A stretch of 62,500 nt of DNA from Prorocentrum cordatum (lineage: Eukaryota > Sar > Dinophyceae > Prorocentrales > Prorocentraceae), in assembly GCA_963575745.1 (NCBI GenBank), contig CAUYUJ010016059.1, positions 2,690,269-2,752,768 of the forward strand, given 5' to 3'. Each line of letters starts with the position of its first letter. The stretch's first letter is position 1. The notes below the pieces were generated by a model. It saw only the letters and a list, made by a program, of their open reading frames with translations. It searched no databases and was not told the DNA's origin. The position numbers were made by a program, and so were the translations under genes. Positions 39,872-48,944 of the stretch are shown piece by piece.

Positions 39872-42800
39872 GGAGGAGCGGGCAGCGGGACGTGGGGCCA
39901 CCCGCTGCGCAGAAGCTCGAGCACCAGGCCCTTTTTCGCGGCCCCAGCGCCGCCGCCGATGATCTTCGACATCGGGATCTTTTTCCGCTACCTCACGTGG
40001 CTCGGCGGTCCGAGCGCGTGCCCGAGCGCCGCCCCTGCCGGGCCGTGCGCCAGCGGCTCCGCCGCTCCGACGTGCTGCTGCAGTGGGCTGACCAGGGCGT
40101 TGACGCGCTCAACTGCCTGTACGGCCATGCTGGTGCACCTCCGTCGGCGCCCGCGAACCTGGGGCAGCAGACCAGCTTGAACTTTTTGGAGGACTGCTAC
40201 CTGGGGATGGGCGCGATGCCGAGCGAGCCAGGTTTTTGTGAAGAAGCCCTCCGCGAGCTTCTCAGCGGCTCCACCGTCTACGCTGATGATGGTGGCGCCC
40301 GGGTCCCGTACTCGAAGGAGCTGGTCTCCTGGCCTGAGGTGGGCTCCAGCCCCGTCGACCTTGTGGGCTGCCTCACTCAGGATGACGCTGATTGGGCACG
40401 GGATTGGCGACATAACTTGCTCAAGACGCCCGACGAGGCGCTGCTTGGGGCCCGGCAAGCTTGCCCACGCGGACCTTTCGTCGACCCTCGGTTGGCTCGA
40501 GATCCAGTTTTGTATGGCGACTTTGTTCGGCGGCTTCATCAATGTGGAATGTTGCGCTTTAAGGTGGCCTCCACTGCCAAGCACATGATTGGTGTATTGT
40601 TTGCGAGGAAGAAGTCCGGCAAGCTTCGCATAGTGTTCGACACGAGGTACGCCAACGCCTTCTTCCACCCGGCGCCCGCGACGCGGTTGCCTACAGCAGC
40701 TGCGGTGTCTTCTGTGGAGTCGGGCGGCTTGCCGTTATGCGTGGCGGCGGGCGACCTCGACAATGCCTTCTACCGTCTCAGGCCCATGTCGGGCTTAGAG
40801 GACTACTTCACGCTGCCGCCGCTTTCCTCCTCCCTGGCGGGCGTCACCGAGCTGGAGGGGGTGAGCATTCCGGCAGGTGCCAGCCTGGTTCCTTGCCTTA
40901 CCATCCTGCCTATGGGGTGGTCGTGGGCGATGCACTTCTGCCAGGCTGCGACCATGCGCGCCATCTCGGTGGCGGGCTTCGCGGACTCGCAGATCGTGGA
41001 GGACGGTCGCTCCAGCGTGGCCCTGCCCGCCCGCTCCGACACGGCGGCGGCGGGCTACGTGGGCAACTTCTACGTCTTCGGCCACGACGCCTCGCTGGTC
41101 AGGCGGCGCCGGGACGACGTGTCGGCCGTGCTGCGCGGGTGGGGCCTGACGGTCCACGAGGAGACGGATGCCTCCACGGACGCCGTCCTGGTGGGCCTGG
41201 AGCTTCGGCAGGGCCGCTGGCTGTCGATCAAGCGCCGCAACCTGTGGCGGCTCCGTGCGGCGCTGGACACCGTGCTGCGCCGAGGCTGCTGCTCCAGCAA
41301 GATGCTTGAGGTGCTGGTGGGCCACATCACGTGGGCCTGCTTGATCCGCCGGGAGCTACTCTGCGCGTTGAGCTCCGTGTACCCGTACATGGCGGCCGAC
41401 TTGCCGACGACCTCGCGGACGTGGCAGTCCGTGCGCCAGGAGCTGTGGCTCATCCGCTCGCTGCTCCTGCTCCTGCAGAGGGACCTGAGCAGCCCCTGGC
41501 ACGACGTGGTCGGAGTGAGCGACGCCTCCGAGTTCGGAGTCGGCGTCGCCGCGCGGTCGGCGCGGCCGGACGCTGCGGCGCAGCACGGCCGCCAGTGCGA
41601 GAGGCGGCGTTACCGAGTCCACGGTGCCGAGAAGGCCCGAGAGAGAGCCCTCCGCCCTCAGCCTCTACCATCCTCCGCATACGCCACAGCTTCGCTGCCT
41701 GCGGGACTGCACGGCCTGGACGTCTTGGGGCTGGAATCCTTCATCAGGGTGCACCCCGGGGAGTTCATGGAGGTGCCCAAGGAGTTCTTCGACGGGGCTC
41801 GCTGGGCTCCTGTTATCGCCTCAAGGGTCGTCGTGCCCGACAACATTCTGGCTCTGGAGGGGGGCGCGTGCATCTTGGGCATCAAGCACATCATGAGGTC
41901 CAGGGCCGCTTTCGGGAAGCACCTACTTCTGTTCGTCGACAACATGCCGTTGGCCCTGGGATGTTGTAAGGGGAGGGCCGCATCCATTCATCTTCGTCGT
42001 TCTCTTCGAAAACTGTGTTTGGCGCTGTGTTCAAATTGTACTATTCACATGCGCTGGACGTGCAGCGAGTTCAACCCTGCCGATCCTCTGTCTCGTGGTC
42101 GTTTAGGCTGGTTCACAGGGCCTTACCGACGCGCCGCCGCCGCCAAGCCTGGCTGCCCACCCGCGGGGCCCCCGGAGGCTGACGGGCCGACACCTGAAGG
42201 AGCGGGGCCCGATGGCGGGCGCCTTGGCCTCTCGCCGCCAGGCGGATCGCCACCGCAGAGCTGCGGCGGCTCGCCAGGTGGCGTCCGAGCGGGGGCCCTC
42301 GGGCGGCCTCTCGGTGCTGGAGCGGACGGCGGTCAGGCCGGGCACGGAGCGCCTATGCCAGGTGTACCTCCGGGCCTTCCTGCAGTTCTGCTTCGTTATG
42401 GCCATCGACTGGACGAGCGAGGCCGAGATGGACGTGGCCCTGGTCACGTACTTGAACTCGATGTACTTCGAGGGTCGCGCCCCGAACGAGGGCTCTGTGC
42501 CGCTGGCGGCGCTGGCGCACTACACGCCGGCGCTGTGCAAGAGGACGGCTCAGGCCTTGCCGAGGGCGACGCGCTGCTTGGCGGGCTGGCGCCGGCGCGC
42601 CCCGACCAGGATGCGCCTGCCGCTGCCGCGCAGGGCCGCCTTTGCCATTGCCGGGACGCTGGCGGCCTGGGGTCAGCCACGCATGGGGCTCTTCGTGATG
42701 CTGTCGTTCGCGGCCTACCTCCGCCCGCAGGAGGCCTTCCGACTGGCCGGGCGTCACCTCGTTCCGCCGGTGGCCCACTTGGGTCAGGCCCCCACTCCGC

Positions 42801-43902
42801 GGGGCCTGCTGCTGCACGACTCCGACTTGCAGCTGCCCGGGAAGACCAACCTGTGGGACGAGAGCGTGCTGCTGGACCAGGTGCCGTGGCTCGAGCCAGC
42901 CCTGGAGGCGCTGAGGACTGTCGCGGGCGACGGCCCCCTCTGGGACTTCCAGCCTACGTCGATTGCTCGGCTCCTCGAGGATGCCTGCCACGCCCTGGGC
43001 CTGTTGCACCTGCAGCCGCATCTATATTCCCTCCGTCGCGGGGGGGCCAGCGAGGATCTGTTGTCGGGCGCCAGGACGCCGGAGCAGGTCATGCGGCGGG
43101 GTCGCTGGGCCACTGTGGCCTCGCTCCGCCGCTACGGCAAGGAGACCCGCCTCCTCCGGGAGGCCGCCAAGGTGGACCCCGACGTGCTTCTGTTCGGCGA
43201 GATCGTGGAGCGCAACTTCCTGGACGTGCTGCGGGGCGGCCCCTTGCTGCCGCTGGTGTGGGGCGAGCTGCCTGCGAGCGCCTGCCCCCGCCTGCGGGGA
43301 GGGCCCGGGGCCCCCGCCGCCACGCGGCGCCGCCGGCGCTGACTGCGTCGCCGCAGGCCGCGCGGCTTCACCTGCAGCGGCGGTGCCGCCGAGGCCGCGC
43401 GGGCGCCAGCAAGTGGAGGAGCTGCTTGTTTCTGGAACTGTTCGCGGGGCAGGGTCGCATCTCCAAGCGTTTTTGCGACCTGGGCTACGGGTGCCTGGAC
43501 CTTGACCTCGCGCACGGGGCCTGTGAGGATCACCTCCACACCACGTTCGAGTCGGTGGTGCGCGGGTGGCTGCTGAGCAAGGCCATTGTAGGTCTGTGGC
43601 TGGGCACTCCCCGTGCGTCCTGGCCCCAGGCTCTCAGAGACCCTTTGCGTTCCAGTCGTTTCCCCATGGGTAAACCAGGTTTGTCAGGAGCTCGGCTGGA
43701 CCGCCTCCGCGTAGGCAATCGCTCGTTCCACTTTTCCTGCCGGCTCATCCGGCTCTGCATTCAGATTGGCTGCCCTGTCTTTTTGGAGAACCCTCGTGGG
43801 TCGCTGCTCTGGCACGCCCCCGAGATGGTCAAGCTCCTCTCGGATTCATCGTGCACCGTTCATTCACAAGATGGACATGCGCCGCTTTGGCACACCTTTT
43901 AA
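39868..43902 (+). CDS. DIRS reverse transcriptase-RNase H, open frame through to a methyltransferase-like domain
   Basis: A 1344-codon frame beginning with a GTG overlapping the ORF2 stop; the true start is uncertain. RT: KLRIVFDTRYANAFF (about residue 251), AAGDLDNAFYRL (motif A, about 293), LPMGWSWAMHFCQ (motif B, about 348), GYVGNFYVFG (motif C, 396-405) and MLEVLVGHITW (thumb). RNase H carboxylates: D552 (GVSDASEFG), E664 (LEGGACILG), D691 (LFVDNMPLA) and D739 (NPADPLSRG). Motif C should read Y-x-D-N/D; here residue 399 is Gly, one base from Asp, so the polymerase is probably dead. Real RT-RH sequence ends near residue 765; the next ~400 codons are Gly/Pro/Ala-rich and overlie the recombinase in another frame. 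From about residue 1180 the frame again codes for a recognisable domain (see 43380-44167). Confidence 0.8.
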   Translation: MRRSGQRDVGPPAAQKLEHQALFRGPSAAADDLRHRDLFPLPHVARRSERVPERRPCRAVRQRLRRSDVLLQWADQGVDALNCLYGHAGAPPSAPANLGQQTSLNFLEDCYLGMGAMPSEPGFCEEALRELLSGSTVYADDGGARVPYSKELVSWPEVGSSPVDLVGCLTQDDADWARDWRHNLLKTPDEALLGARQACPRGPFVDPRLARDPVLYGDFVRRLHQCGMLRFKVASTAKHMIGVLFARKKSGKLRIVFDTRYANAFFHPAPATRLPTAAAVSSVESGGLPLCVAAGDLDNAFYRLRPMSGLEDYFTLPPLSSSLAGVTELEGVSIPAGASLVPCLTILPMGWSWAMHFCQAATMRAISVAGFADSQIVEDGRSSVALPARSDTAAAGYVGNFYVFGHDASLVRRRRDDVSAVLRGWGLTVHEETDASTDAVLVGLELRQGRWLSIKRRNLWRLRAALDTVLRRGCCSSKMLEVLVGHITWACLIRRELLCALSSVYPYMAADLPTTSRTWQSVRQELWLIRSLLLLLQRDLSSPWHDVVGVSDASEFGVGVAARSARPDAAAQHGRQCERRRYRVHGAEKARERALRPQPLPSSAYATASLPAGLHGLDVLGLESFIRVHPGEFMEVPKEFFDGARWAPVIASRVVVPDNILALEGGACILGIKHIMRSRAAFGKHLLLFVDNMPLALGCCKGRAASIHLRRSLRKLCLALCSNCTIHMRWTCSEFNPADPLSRGRLGWFTGPYRRAAAAKPGCPPAGPPEADGPTPEGAGPDGGRLGLSPPGGSPPQSCGGSPGGVRAGALGRPLGAGADGGQAGHGAPMPGVPPGLPAVLLRYGHRLDERGRDGRGPGHVLELDVLRGSRPERGLCAAGGAGALHAGAVQEDGSGLAEGDALLGGLAPARPDQDAPAAAAQGRLCHCRDAGGLGSATHGALRDAVVRGLPPPAGGLPTGRASPRSAGGPLGSGPHSAGPAAARLRLAAAREDQPVGRERAAGPGAVARASPGGAEDCRGRRPPLGLPAYVDCSAPRGCLPRPGPVAPAAASIFPPSRGGQRGSVVGRQDAGAGHAAGSLGHCGLAPPLRQGDPPPPGGRQGGPRRASVRRDRGAQLPGRAAGRPLAAAGVGRAACERLPPPAGRARGPRRHAAPPALTASPQAARLHLQRRCRRGRAGASKWRSCLFLELFAGQGRISKRFCDLGYGCLDLDLAHGACEDHLHTTFESVVRGWLLSKAIVGLWLGTPRASWPQALRDPLRSSRFPMGKPGLSGARLDRLRVGNRSFHFSCRLIRLCIQIGCPVFLENPRGSLLWHAPEMVKLLSDSSCTVHSQDGHAPLWHTF
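42212..43342 (+). CDS. DIRS tyrosine recombinase
   Basis: 376 codons from ATG 42212 to TGA 43340-43342, in a frame one base off the RT frame. N-terminal core-binding region: GTERLCQVYLRAFLQFCFVM and VTYLNSMYFEG. Catalytic part: FAAYLRPQEAFRL (R171), LPGKTNLWDES (K211), HLYSLRRGGASEDLL (Y272-x-x-R275, with H270 close by), RGRWATVASLRRYGKE (W299 and Tyr nucleophile Y308). Thus the R-K-[H/Y]xxR-W-Y order of tyrosine recombinases is complete and no stop interrupts it. It would catalyse integration of the circular cDNA. It is better preserved than the RT. Confidence 0.85.
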   Translation: MAGALASRRQADRHRRAAAARQVASERGPSGGLSVLERTAVRPGTERLCQVYLRAFLQFCFVMAIDWTSEAEMDVALVTYLNSMYFEGRAPNEGSVPLAALAHYTPALCKRTAQALPRATRCLAGWRRRAPTRMRLPLPRRAAFAIAGTLAAWGQPRMGLFVMLSFAAYLRPQEAFRLAGRHLVPPVAHLGQAPTPRGLLLHDSDLQLPGKTNLWDESVLLDQVPWLEPALEALRTVAGDGPLWDFQPTSIARLLEDACHALGLLHLQPHLYSLRRGGASEDLLSGARTPEQVMRRGRWATVASLRRYGKETRLLREAAKVDPDVLLFGEIVERNFLDVLRGGPLLPLVWGELPASACPRLRGGPGAPAATRRRRR

Positions 43903-44167
43903 GAAGCCAGCGACCGTGGCCTGCTGGAATGCAGGCGTCTTCCCCAGCTTATGTAAATCGTGCTCTGGCAAAGGAGGCATCTGCTGGTCGACTGGCCTGC
44001 CTCGCCTCATCCTCCAAGGTCGGGACAAAGGTGCGCCTGCCCGCCGCGCCGAGCTTGCCACGGCGTGCTCGCCTCAGTTCGTCCGCGCTGCCGCCCTTGC
44101 CATGACACATTCGGCCAATGCACTCAGAGAGAAATGGATGATGGATGCTGCTTTCAAAATCATGTAG
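43380..44167 (+). pseudogene. DIRS methyltransferase-like domain
   Basis: CLFLELFAGQGRISKRF (about residues 1186-1202 of the long frame) is a clear SAM-binding motif I. GLWLGTPRASW (about 1242-1252) aligns with the GxPC motif IV of cytosine-C5 methyltransferases but has Arg (CGT, 43612-43614) where the nucleophilic Cys should be. CPVFLENPRGSLLW (about 1302-1315) resembles the ENV/ENP motif. The frame stops at 43902, yet the adjacent frame continues KMDMRRFGTPFKKPATVACW and GKGGICWSTGLPRLILQGRD to a stop at 44167, so a frameshift near 43865 is likely. Whether the ancestor methylated DNA, and on which base, is unknown. Confidence 0.65.
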
Positions 44168-44250
44168 TCTCAATTCGGTAGTTTCGGATTTGTCACGTGC
44201 GTAGTTCGTTTTCGGCCACTGGTGTGGCCAGGACTGCTCTGCGGGATTCG

Positions 44251-44399
44251 GGTGGCTCTCCTCAGTGTCTTTGAAGGTGTGCGGCTCTCGCCGGCATCAG
44301 CTTTCAATTGTATAGCCTCCGGTATGCCGTGGCCTCGCCCTCCCGCGCTCGTCCCCATAGTAAATACATCGCCCTGGCATCTGGGGAGTGGAAGTAGCT
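44251..44399 (+). repeat. DIRS split repeat B1
   Basis: 149 bp, GGTGGCTCTCCTCAGTGTCT... to GGGGAGTGGAAGTAGCT, directly joined to A2. Matches B2 with about six differences. Confidence 0.95.
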
Positions 44400-44482
44400 G
44401 ATCCTTTTAACAAGTTTATGCTGCGTCCCACGGCGAAGTTGCCGCGCTTGATGGTCATCCGTTGCCTTCTCGCTCTAGCCTC
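44400..44482 (+). repeat. DIRS split repeat A2
   Basis: GATCCTTTTAACAAGTTTAT to CTCGCTCTAGCCTC; matches A1 with two or three differences. Confidence 0.95.
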
Positions 44483-44526
44483 CCCTCCCGCTCCTCCCTT
44501 GCTCTCTCTCGTTTGCACGGATGTCA

Positions 44527-44673
44527 GGTGGCTCTCTTCAGTGTCTTTGAAGGTGTGCGGCTCTCGCCGGGATCAGCTTTCAGTTGTATAGCCTCCGGTA
44601 TGCCGCGGCCTCGCCCTCCCGCGCTCGTCCCCATAGTAAATAAATCGTCCTGGCATCTGGGGAGTGGAAGTAG

Positions 44674-44675
<2 letters not shown>
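44527..44675 (+). repeat. DIRS split repeat B2
   Basis: GGTGGCTCTCTTCAGTGTCT to GGGGAGTGGAAGTAGCT. A 44-bp spacer separates it from A2. It ends directly at (TA)n. Confidence 0.95.
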
Positions 44676-44714
<39 letters not shown>

Positions 44715-44797
44715 TGTATGTGTGTATGTATGCATGTATATGCGCACGTGTGAATGTATGCTTGTATATCTGTATGTATGTTTGGATGTATGCACAT
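44676..44797. repeat. (TA)n then TATG tract
   Basis: (TA)n at 44676-44711, then GTATGTATG-type words to about 44795. The same type of tract lies on the left of the DIRS element. Confidence 0.9.
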
Positions 44798-44800
44798 ATT

Positions 44801-45541
44801 CCCTACCTAGGCTCTGCCTAGAAGGGTTCTTATTTTATAAGCTTGAAGGGCCGGGCAGTGTTCCTCGCCCGGGGCCGTTCCCCCGGCATCTGCCCCGCGG
44901 TTCCCCCAGTTGCGCCCTCTGGGTTCACCCAGCTTAGCTTAGCTAAGCTAAGCTTAGCTTAGCTTATCTCATATTGGCTTAGCTTAGCTAGCCTAGCCTA
45001 GCTTAGCTTAGCTTAGCTTAGCTAGGCTCAGCTTAGCTAGGCTTAGCTTAGCTAGGCTTAGCTTAGCTTAGCCTGGCCTAGCTTAGCTTAGCTTAGCATA
45101 GCTTAGCTTTCCTTAGCTTAGTTGGGCGCAGCACAGCATAGCACAGCGCAGCATTTGCACAGCATAACATAGCATAACCTAGCTCAGCGCAGCATATCAT
45201 AGAATAACATAGCTCCGCATATCATAGCATCGCATAGCGTAGCATAGTATAACATATCATAGCATAGCATGGCTTATCATAGCACATCGCAGCATCGCAT
45301 ATCATAGCACTGCATATCATATCATATCATAGCATACCATAGTATAGCATAGCGCATCATAGCATAGCATAGCATAGCATAACATATCATAGCATAGCAT
45401 AGCATATCATAGCGCAGCATAGCATGTCATATCATAGCATATCTTTGCATAGTATAGCGTAGATGCAGGTGTACATGTTAATGTAGCTGTCGGTGTAGAT
45501 TTAGATGTTGCTGTCCTAGATGCTCCAACTCCTAGGTAGGG
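44801..45541. mobile_element. Pentamer satellite bounded by inverted CCCTACCTAGG ends, copy 2
   Basis: Left end CCCTACCTAGG at 44801-44811; right end CCTAGGTAGGG at 45531-45541, a perfect 11-bp inverse. The left module (CTCTGCCTAGAAGGGTTCTT, AAGGGCCGGGCAGTG, CCCCGCGGTTCCCCCAGTTG) matches 8495-8603 and 8887-9003. TTAGC then ATAGC/ATATC pentamers fill the interior. The right flank GCTCCAACTCCTAG...GGGTCGCxCTGGGAT also matches copy 1. Confidence 0.65.
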
Positions 45542-45855
45542 TCGCACTGGGATAATGCATGCAAATATAGAATTACATGTGCATGTACATAAGACATATA
45601 CGCAACAACCCGCAATTGCGGACAAGAGTGAGGGGGCCGGCGGGTTGGTCGTGGGGCGGGTTGCGGGCGGGTCGCGCGTGGGCAGCAGGGGGTCGCTGGT
45701 GGGTCTCGGGTGGCACGACGACAGTAACAGCAAGGCAACGCAACGCAACGCAACGCAACAACTACAACACCAACATCAACCACAACAAGAAACCGTGTAG
45801 CGGTTTCACTCTTCGGCCACACACACAGGGACAATGAATTGCCGTTCGGTCCCAT
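45542..45855. other. Spacer
   Basis: Includes GCAACGCAACGCAACGCAAC (45734-45758) and CAACA-rich sequence that resembles 9722-9830 near the other pentamer element. No gene. Confidence 0.5.
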
Positions 45856-46182
45856 CGCTCTGACAGTGGAGGGAGAGAGAGAGAGAGAGTGACAGAAAGA
45901 GAGAGAGAGAGAGAGAGAAAAAAAAAAATAACTGCATGTTTATTTTCATGTACGTACGTATAGATGTAGAGAGAACGAAAGAGAGAGAGAGAGAGAGAGT
46001 GAGAGACATAGAGAAATTCAACGAGAGAGAGAGGATATATACAGAGAGAGAGAGAGAGATAAGGAGAGAGGAAGAAGAGGAAGAGATAGAGAGAGAAGGA
46101 GAGTGGCAGAAAGAGAGAGAGAGAGAGATGGAGAGAGGGAGAGGGAGAGAGAGGGAGAGAGAGGGAGGGAGAGAAAGAGAGA
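45856..46182. repeat. (GA)n-rich tract
   Basis: Long GAGAGAGA runs with interruptions and a short AT-rich island at 45918-45960. Strong purine bias on the plus strand. Confidence 0.95.
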
Positions 46183-47055
46183 TCGCACCCTCGGAACGCA
46201 CGTTCACTCCTGGCGCCGATCCCGACTAGCGGGGCGCGTGCCCGACTGCTACTGGAGGCCAGAGTCGATGCCGAATTGCACTGTGGGGGATATCGCGGGC
46301 GGCACGAGACCTTATGCTACGGCGGCGAGGGGCGCGCTTCGGCAGGAGAGGAAGGCCGACGAGCCCCGCTGCCTCCAGGCGGAGCTTGTAGGCAACGGAG
46401 GGTCACGGCCGCATTGGACGGCGCCTCTGCGGGACGCCGCTGCAAGGGCTCATTTCGGCTGCTCTGGGTCGATTCGTTTCGGTGTTGAGTTACATTCCGA
46501 TTCCGATTCGGTTCGCCTTGGGGTTCCGATTTGGATTCCGTGTTCCCAGCGGAGGCCTTACTAGCCTGCCGACCTTCGCCAATTCGACTCCCGGCTTGGC
46601 TGCCGATTTCCACCGATCCGATTCTGTTCGATCGCCGATCGGATTTACCGATTCGATTCCGGGGCCTCCTGCGCCTGGGTGGAAAGCCGTGCAGGACGGA
46701 GCCCCCCTGCGGAAAGGGTGTCCCAAGGAGTCCATTGGTTCGAGCGCCAAGCGGCCGGCGGCGGCAAGTGCTGGTGGTGAGAATCTGCGTGTGGTGTCTT
46801 GGGGGGGAAGCGGGCTCGAGCGCGCCGCGAGCGCGGCGGGGAGCCTGAGGGAGAGGCGGCCGAGGGTACCATGCCCGCGCTGGCGTCCCTCGAGCCCGGA
46901 GGAAGCGAGGTCGGGCGGGGGTGCCTGTTCTTTTCAGGCTCCCCGGGGTAACACGGGGTAACATGTGTTACCCCCCCCAAGACACCGCCCCCGTAATTGC
47001 AACGCTTGCGAACCAGCCACAAGCGTGAGTCTTTGCGGCTTCCAAGGGACACTAT
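46183..47055. other. Spacer with GATTCG-rich sequence
   Basis: 46440-46670 has GATTCCGATTCGGTTCG words similar to 6600-6780. 46665-46780 is open and GC3-rich (WKAVQDGAPLRKGCPKESIG) and might be an exon, but strand and splice sites are unclear. GGGGTAACACGGGGTAACA sits at 46940-46958. Confidence 0.45.
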
Positions 47056-47059
47056 AAGG

Positions 47060-47300
47060 AGTGCACAGGCGCTCCGGCGCACGCAGGCATCGACGTGCAC
47101 GCAGGGCCAGTACATTGTGTTGTACACGGGCGGTGTGGTGCACGCGGGCACTGGCGTCCACATGCGCTGCGGTGCACATGGCTTCTGTGCTGTGCACAGG
47201 CACTGCGGTGTTCCCAGGCGTTGTGATGCACGCAGGCATTGTGGTGTACACACGCGCTGTGGTGCATGCGGCTGGTGTGGTGTACACATGCGGCAGGGCG
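47060..47300. repeat. 18-bp GTGGTGTACACGCxxGC minisatellite, block 1
   Basis: Units such as GTGCATGCGGCTGGTGTG and GTGTACACACGCGCTGTG repeat with an 18-bp period. A second block is at 47878-48150. Confidence 0.85.
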
Positions 47301-47460
47301 ATGAGGAGGAGGCGGAGGGGGAGTAGGCGGTGGGAAGGGGGAGGGAGCAAGATAACTGCATATTCACAGCCTGGTGGTCCCACTGGCGGGGGTGTGGGCT
47401 TTCGTTGCTATTCGGTGCTGCCTCTGGCCGCAGACAATTCGCTGGCACAGAGAAGGCGCG

Positions 47461-47690
47461 GCGGCGATCCCAGCACGGGCGTTCAAGGATGCGACGCGTC
47501 CGGGTGGGTGGAAGCCCGTTCGGGCCCCAGGATTCCCAGAAACGAACCCGCGGTGCGAAATCATGGTTCAAGATTGGGCCGATAGCTTCTAGTTGCACAG
47601 ATCGGTCAAGATTGAACGATCCACGCAGTGTCAGAAACCAACTTCCAAGGCGTCACGACACGGACCTACCGTATAGCCGACGCCCCACGT
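47461..47690. repeat. Dispersed repeat family D, copy 2
   Basis: Same block order as 7995-8165: GGCGATCCCAGCACGGGCG, GATCGGTCAAGATTGAACG, ATCCACGCAGTGTCAGAAAC, CACGACACGGACCTACCGTA. Confidence 0.75.
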
Positions 47691-47877
47691 CCTCCTAACT
47701 TCCCCCACCTCCCGCCTCACGGTTTTGGGGTCGACGACGGGACGAGGAGGAAGAGGAGGTGGCGCAAAGAAGCTCCGCCTGTCCTCTTGCACTGGTGGAG
47801 GACAGCGCAGGAAGTGGAAGATGAGGAGGTGGAGGAGCTGAACCAAGAGTCCCGAGGGCCGCCGCGGTCTGTGGTAC
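47691..47877. other. Spacer
   Basis: Contains a short GAGGAAGAGGAGG tract. Nothing recognised. Confidence 0.4.
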
Positions 47878-48150
47878 ACATGGTCTTTGTGGTGTGCACT
47901 GGGGTGTGGTGTACACACGCATTCTGGTGCGCGCAGGCATTGTGTTGTGCGCAAGCGCTGTTGAGCACGCGGCTGCAGCAGTGTAGACAGGAACTGTGGT
48001 GTACACGGGCGACGTGGTGTTGTGGTGCACGCGGCTGCTGTGGTGTACGCAGGCACTGTGGAGTACGCGGGCGGCGTTGTGTTGCACGCAGGAATTGGGC
48101 CTTGTCGTGTACACAGGGAGTGGGTGCACACGTGCGATTGATGTGCTGGT
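47878..48150. repeat. 18-bp minisatellite, block 2
   Basis: GTGGTGTACACGGGCGAC, GTGGTGCACGCGGCTGCT and similar units, the same family as 47060-47300 but less regular. Confidence 0.85.
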
Positions 48151-48439
48151 GGCGCGGACCCATCCTGACGGGCGCACGCCGCGGCTATTGGCACCGCTAC
48201 CACCCCGACCTCGCCAGCCCCCCCTCCCCGGGATAGCACGCGTTACCCCGACGAAAAAAACAGTTACGGGCTGCAGGTCGGCGGCTTTGCGCTGCCTCGA
48301 TAGCATCTTTCCGCTCCGCCTCTGGTCCCATCGTCGACGCTGATCGTTCGATGCTGCACCGCAGACAGCCTGGCCCAAAGAACCCGGGGGGGGGACGGGG
48401 GGGGGCGAGTCGTGTTGCCTTCTCTGTTTGTTCGCTTGA

Positions 48440-48615
48440 GACCCGGTCCAAGACAAGTCCACGCCGCTTCCCGCGCGTGTTGCCAGGCGCGCAGGCGCTG
48501 CTCCTGTGGGCTGCTCCAGTGGGAGCATGGGGGCCTCGCGGGCCTGAGCCGCTGCCCACAACTGCTGGAGCCTTTCGGATCGTTCGGTGGTCTGGCCCAG
48601 CCTGTGGACGGCAGC
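48440..48615 (-). CDS. Possible exon on the minus strand
   Basis: After GTCCCCAG| (minus strand, exon first base 48615) the frame reads AAVHRLGQTTERSERLQQLW, AAAQAREAPMLPLEQPTGAA and PARLATRAG. It has amphipathic heptad-like spacing and good GC3. No donor can be fixed and no family is recognised. The plus strand is also partly open. Confidence 0.3.
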
Positions 48616-48944
48616 CTGGGGACGGCAGGCGTCGCGCCCCCCCCGCTCCACGAGCCCCACCCCCCGGGATGCCGCCGCCGTTTTCTGGGGTCCCTTGCAC
48701 GCCCCACACGGTGAGTGGGGCCCTCCAGGAGGAGAGCGTGGGGAGTTGAAGGCGATTAGGTGGTGCCTCTCCTCTATCCTCTCTCTTGTGCAGTGCTGCG
48801 AGAGCGCGGGCGCGTGCGGGGAGCGCTATCCCTGCGATGCTGACGCTCCGAGCGAGCGCTCCAGCGGCCTGCCTAAGGAGAGGGGTGCAGAGGAGCGGGA
48901 GGGAGAGCGCGGAGCAGTGATGGCACTTCAGCTTAGAGTTTCGG
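48616..48944. other. Spacer
   Basis: No repeat or gene recognised. Confidence 0.4.

Larger units (their letters stand above)
38133..44675 (+). mobile_element. DIRS-like tyrosine-recombinase retrotransposon with split direct repeats
   Basis: A1 (38133-38215) - coding region - B1 (44251-44399) - A2 (44400-44482) - B2 (44527-44675). A1/A2 are 83 bp with only a few differences; B1/B2 are 149 bp and nearly identical. This is the PAT/Ngaro type of split direct repeat. The inside encodes, in order, a small membrane ORF, a Gag-like ORF, RT, RNase H, tyrosine recombinase and a methyltransferase-like domain. No DDE integrase or aspartic protease is seen. Such elements are thought to integrate from a circular intermediate by recombinase, so no target duplication is expected, and none is visible. 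Frameshifts and key-residue changes suggest an inactive copy. Confidence 0.9.

Noticed and set aside
38133-44675. LTR retrotransposon interpretation of the terminal repeats
   Set aside because: Repeats are split (A at the left, B-A-B at the right), there is no integrase core or protease, and a tyrosine recombinase is present.
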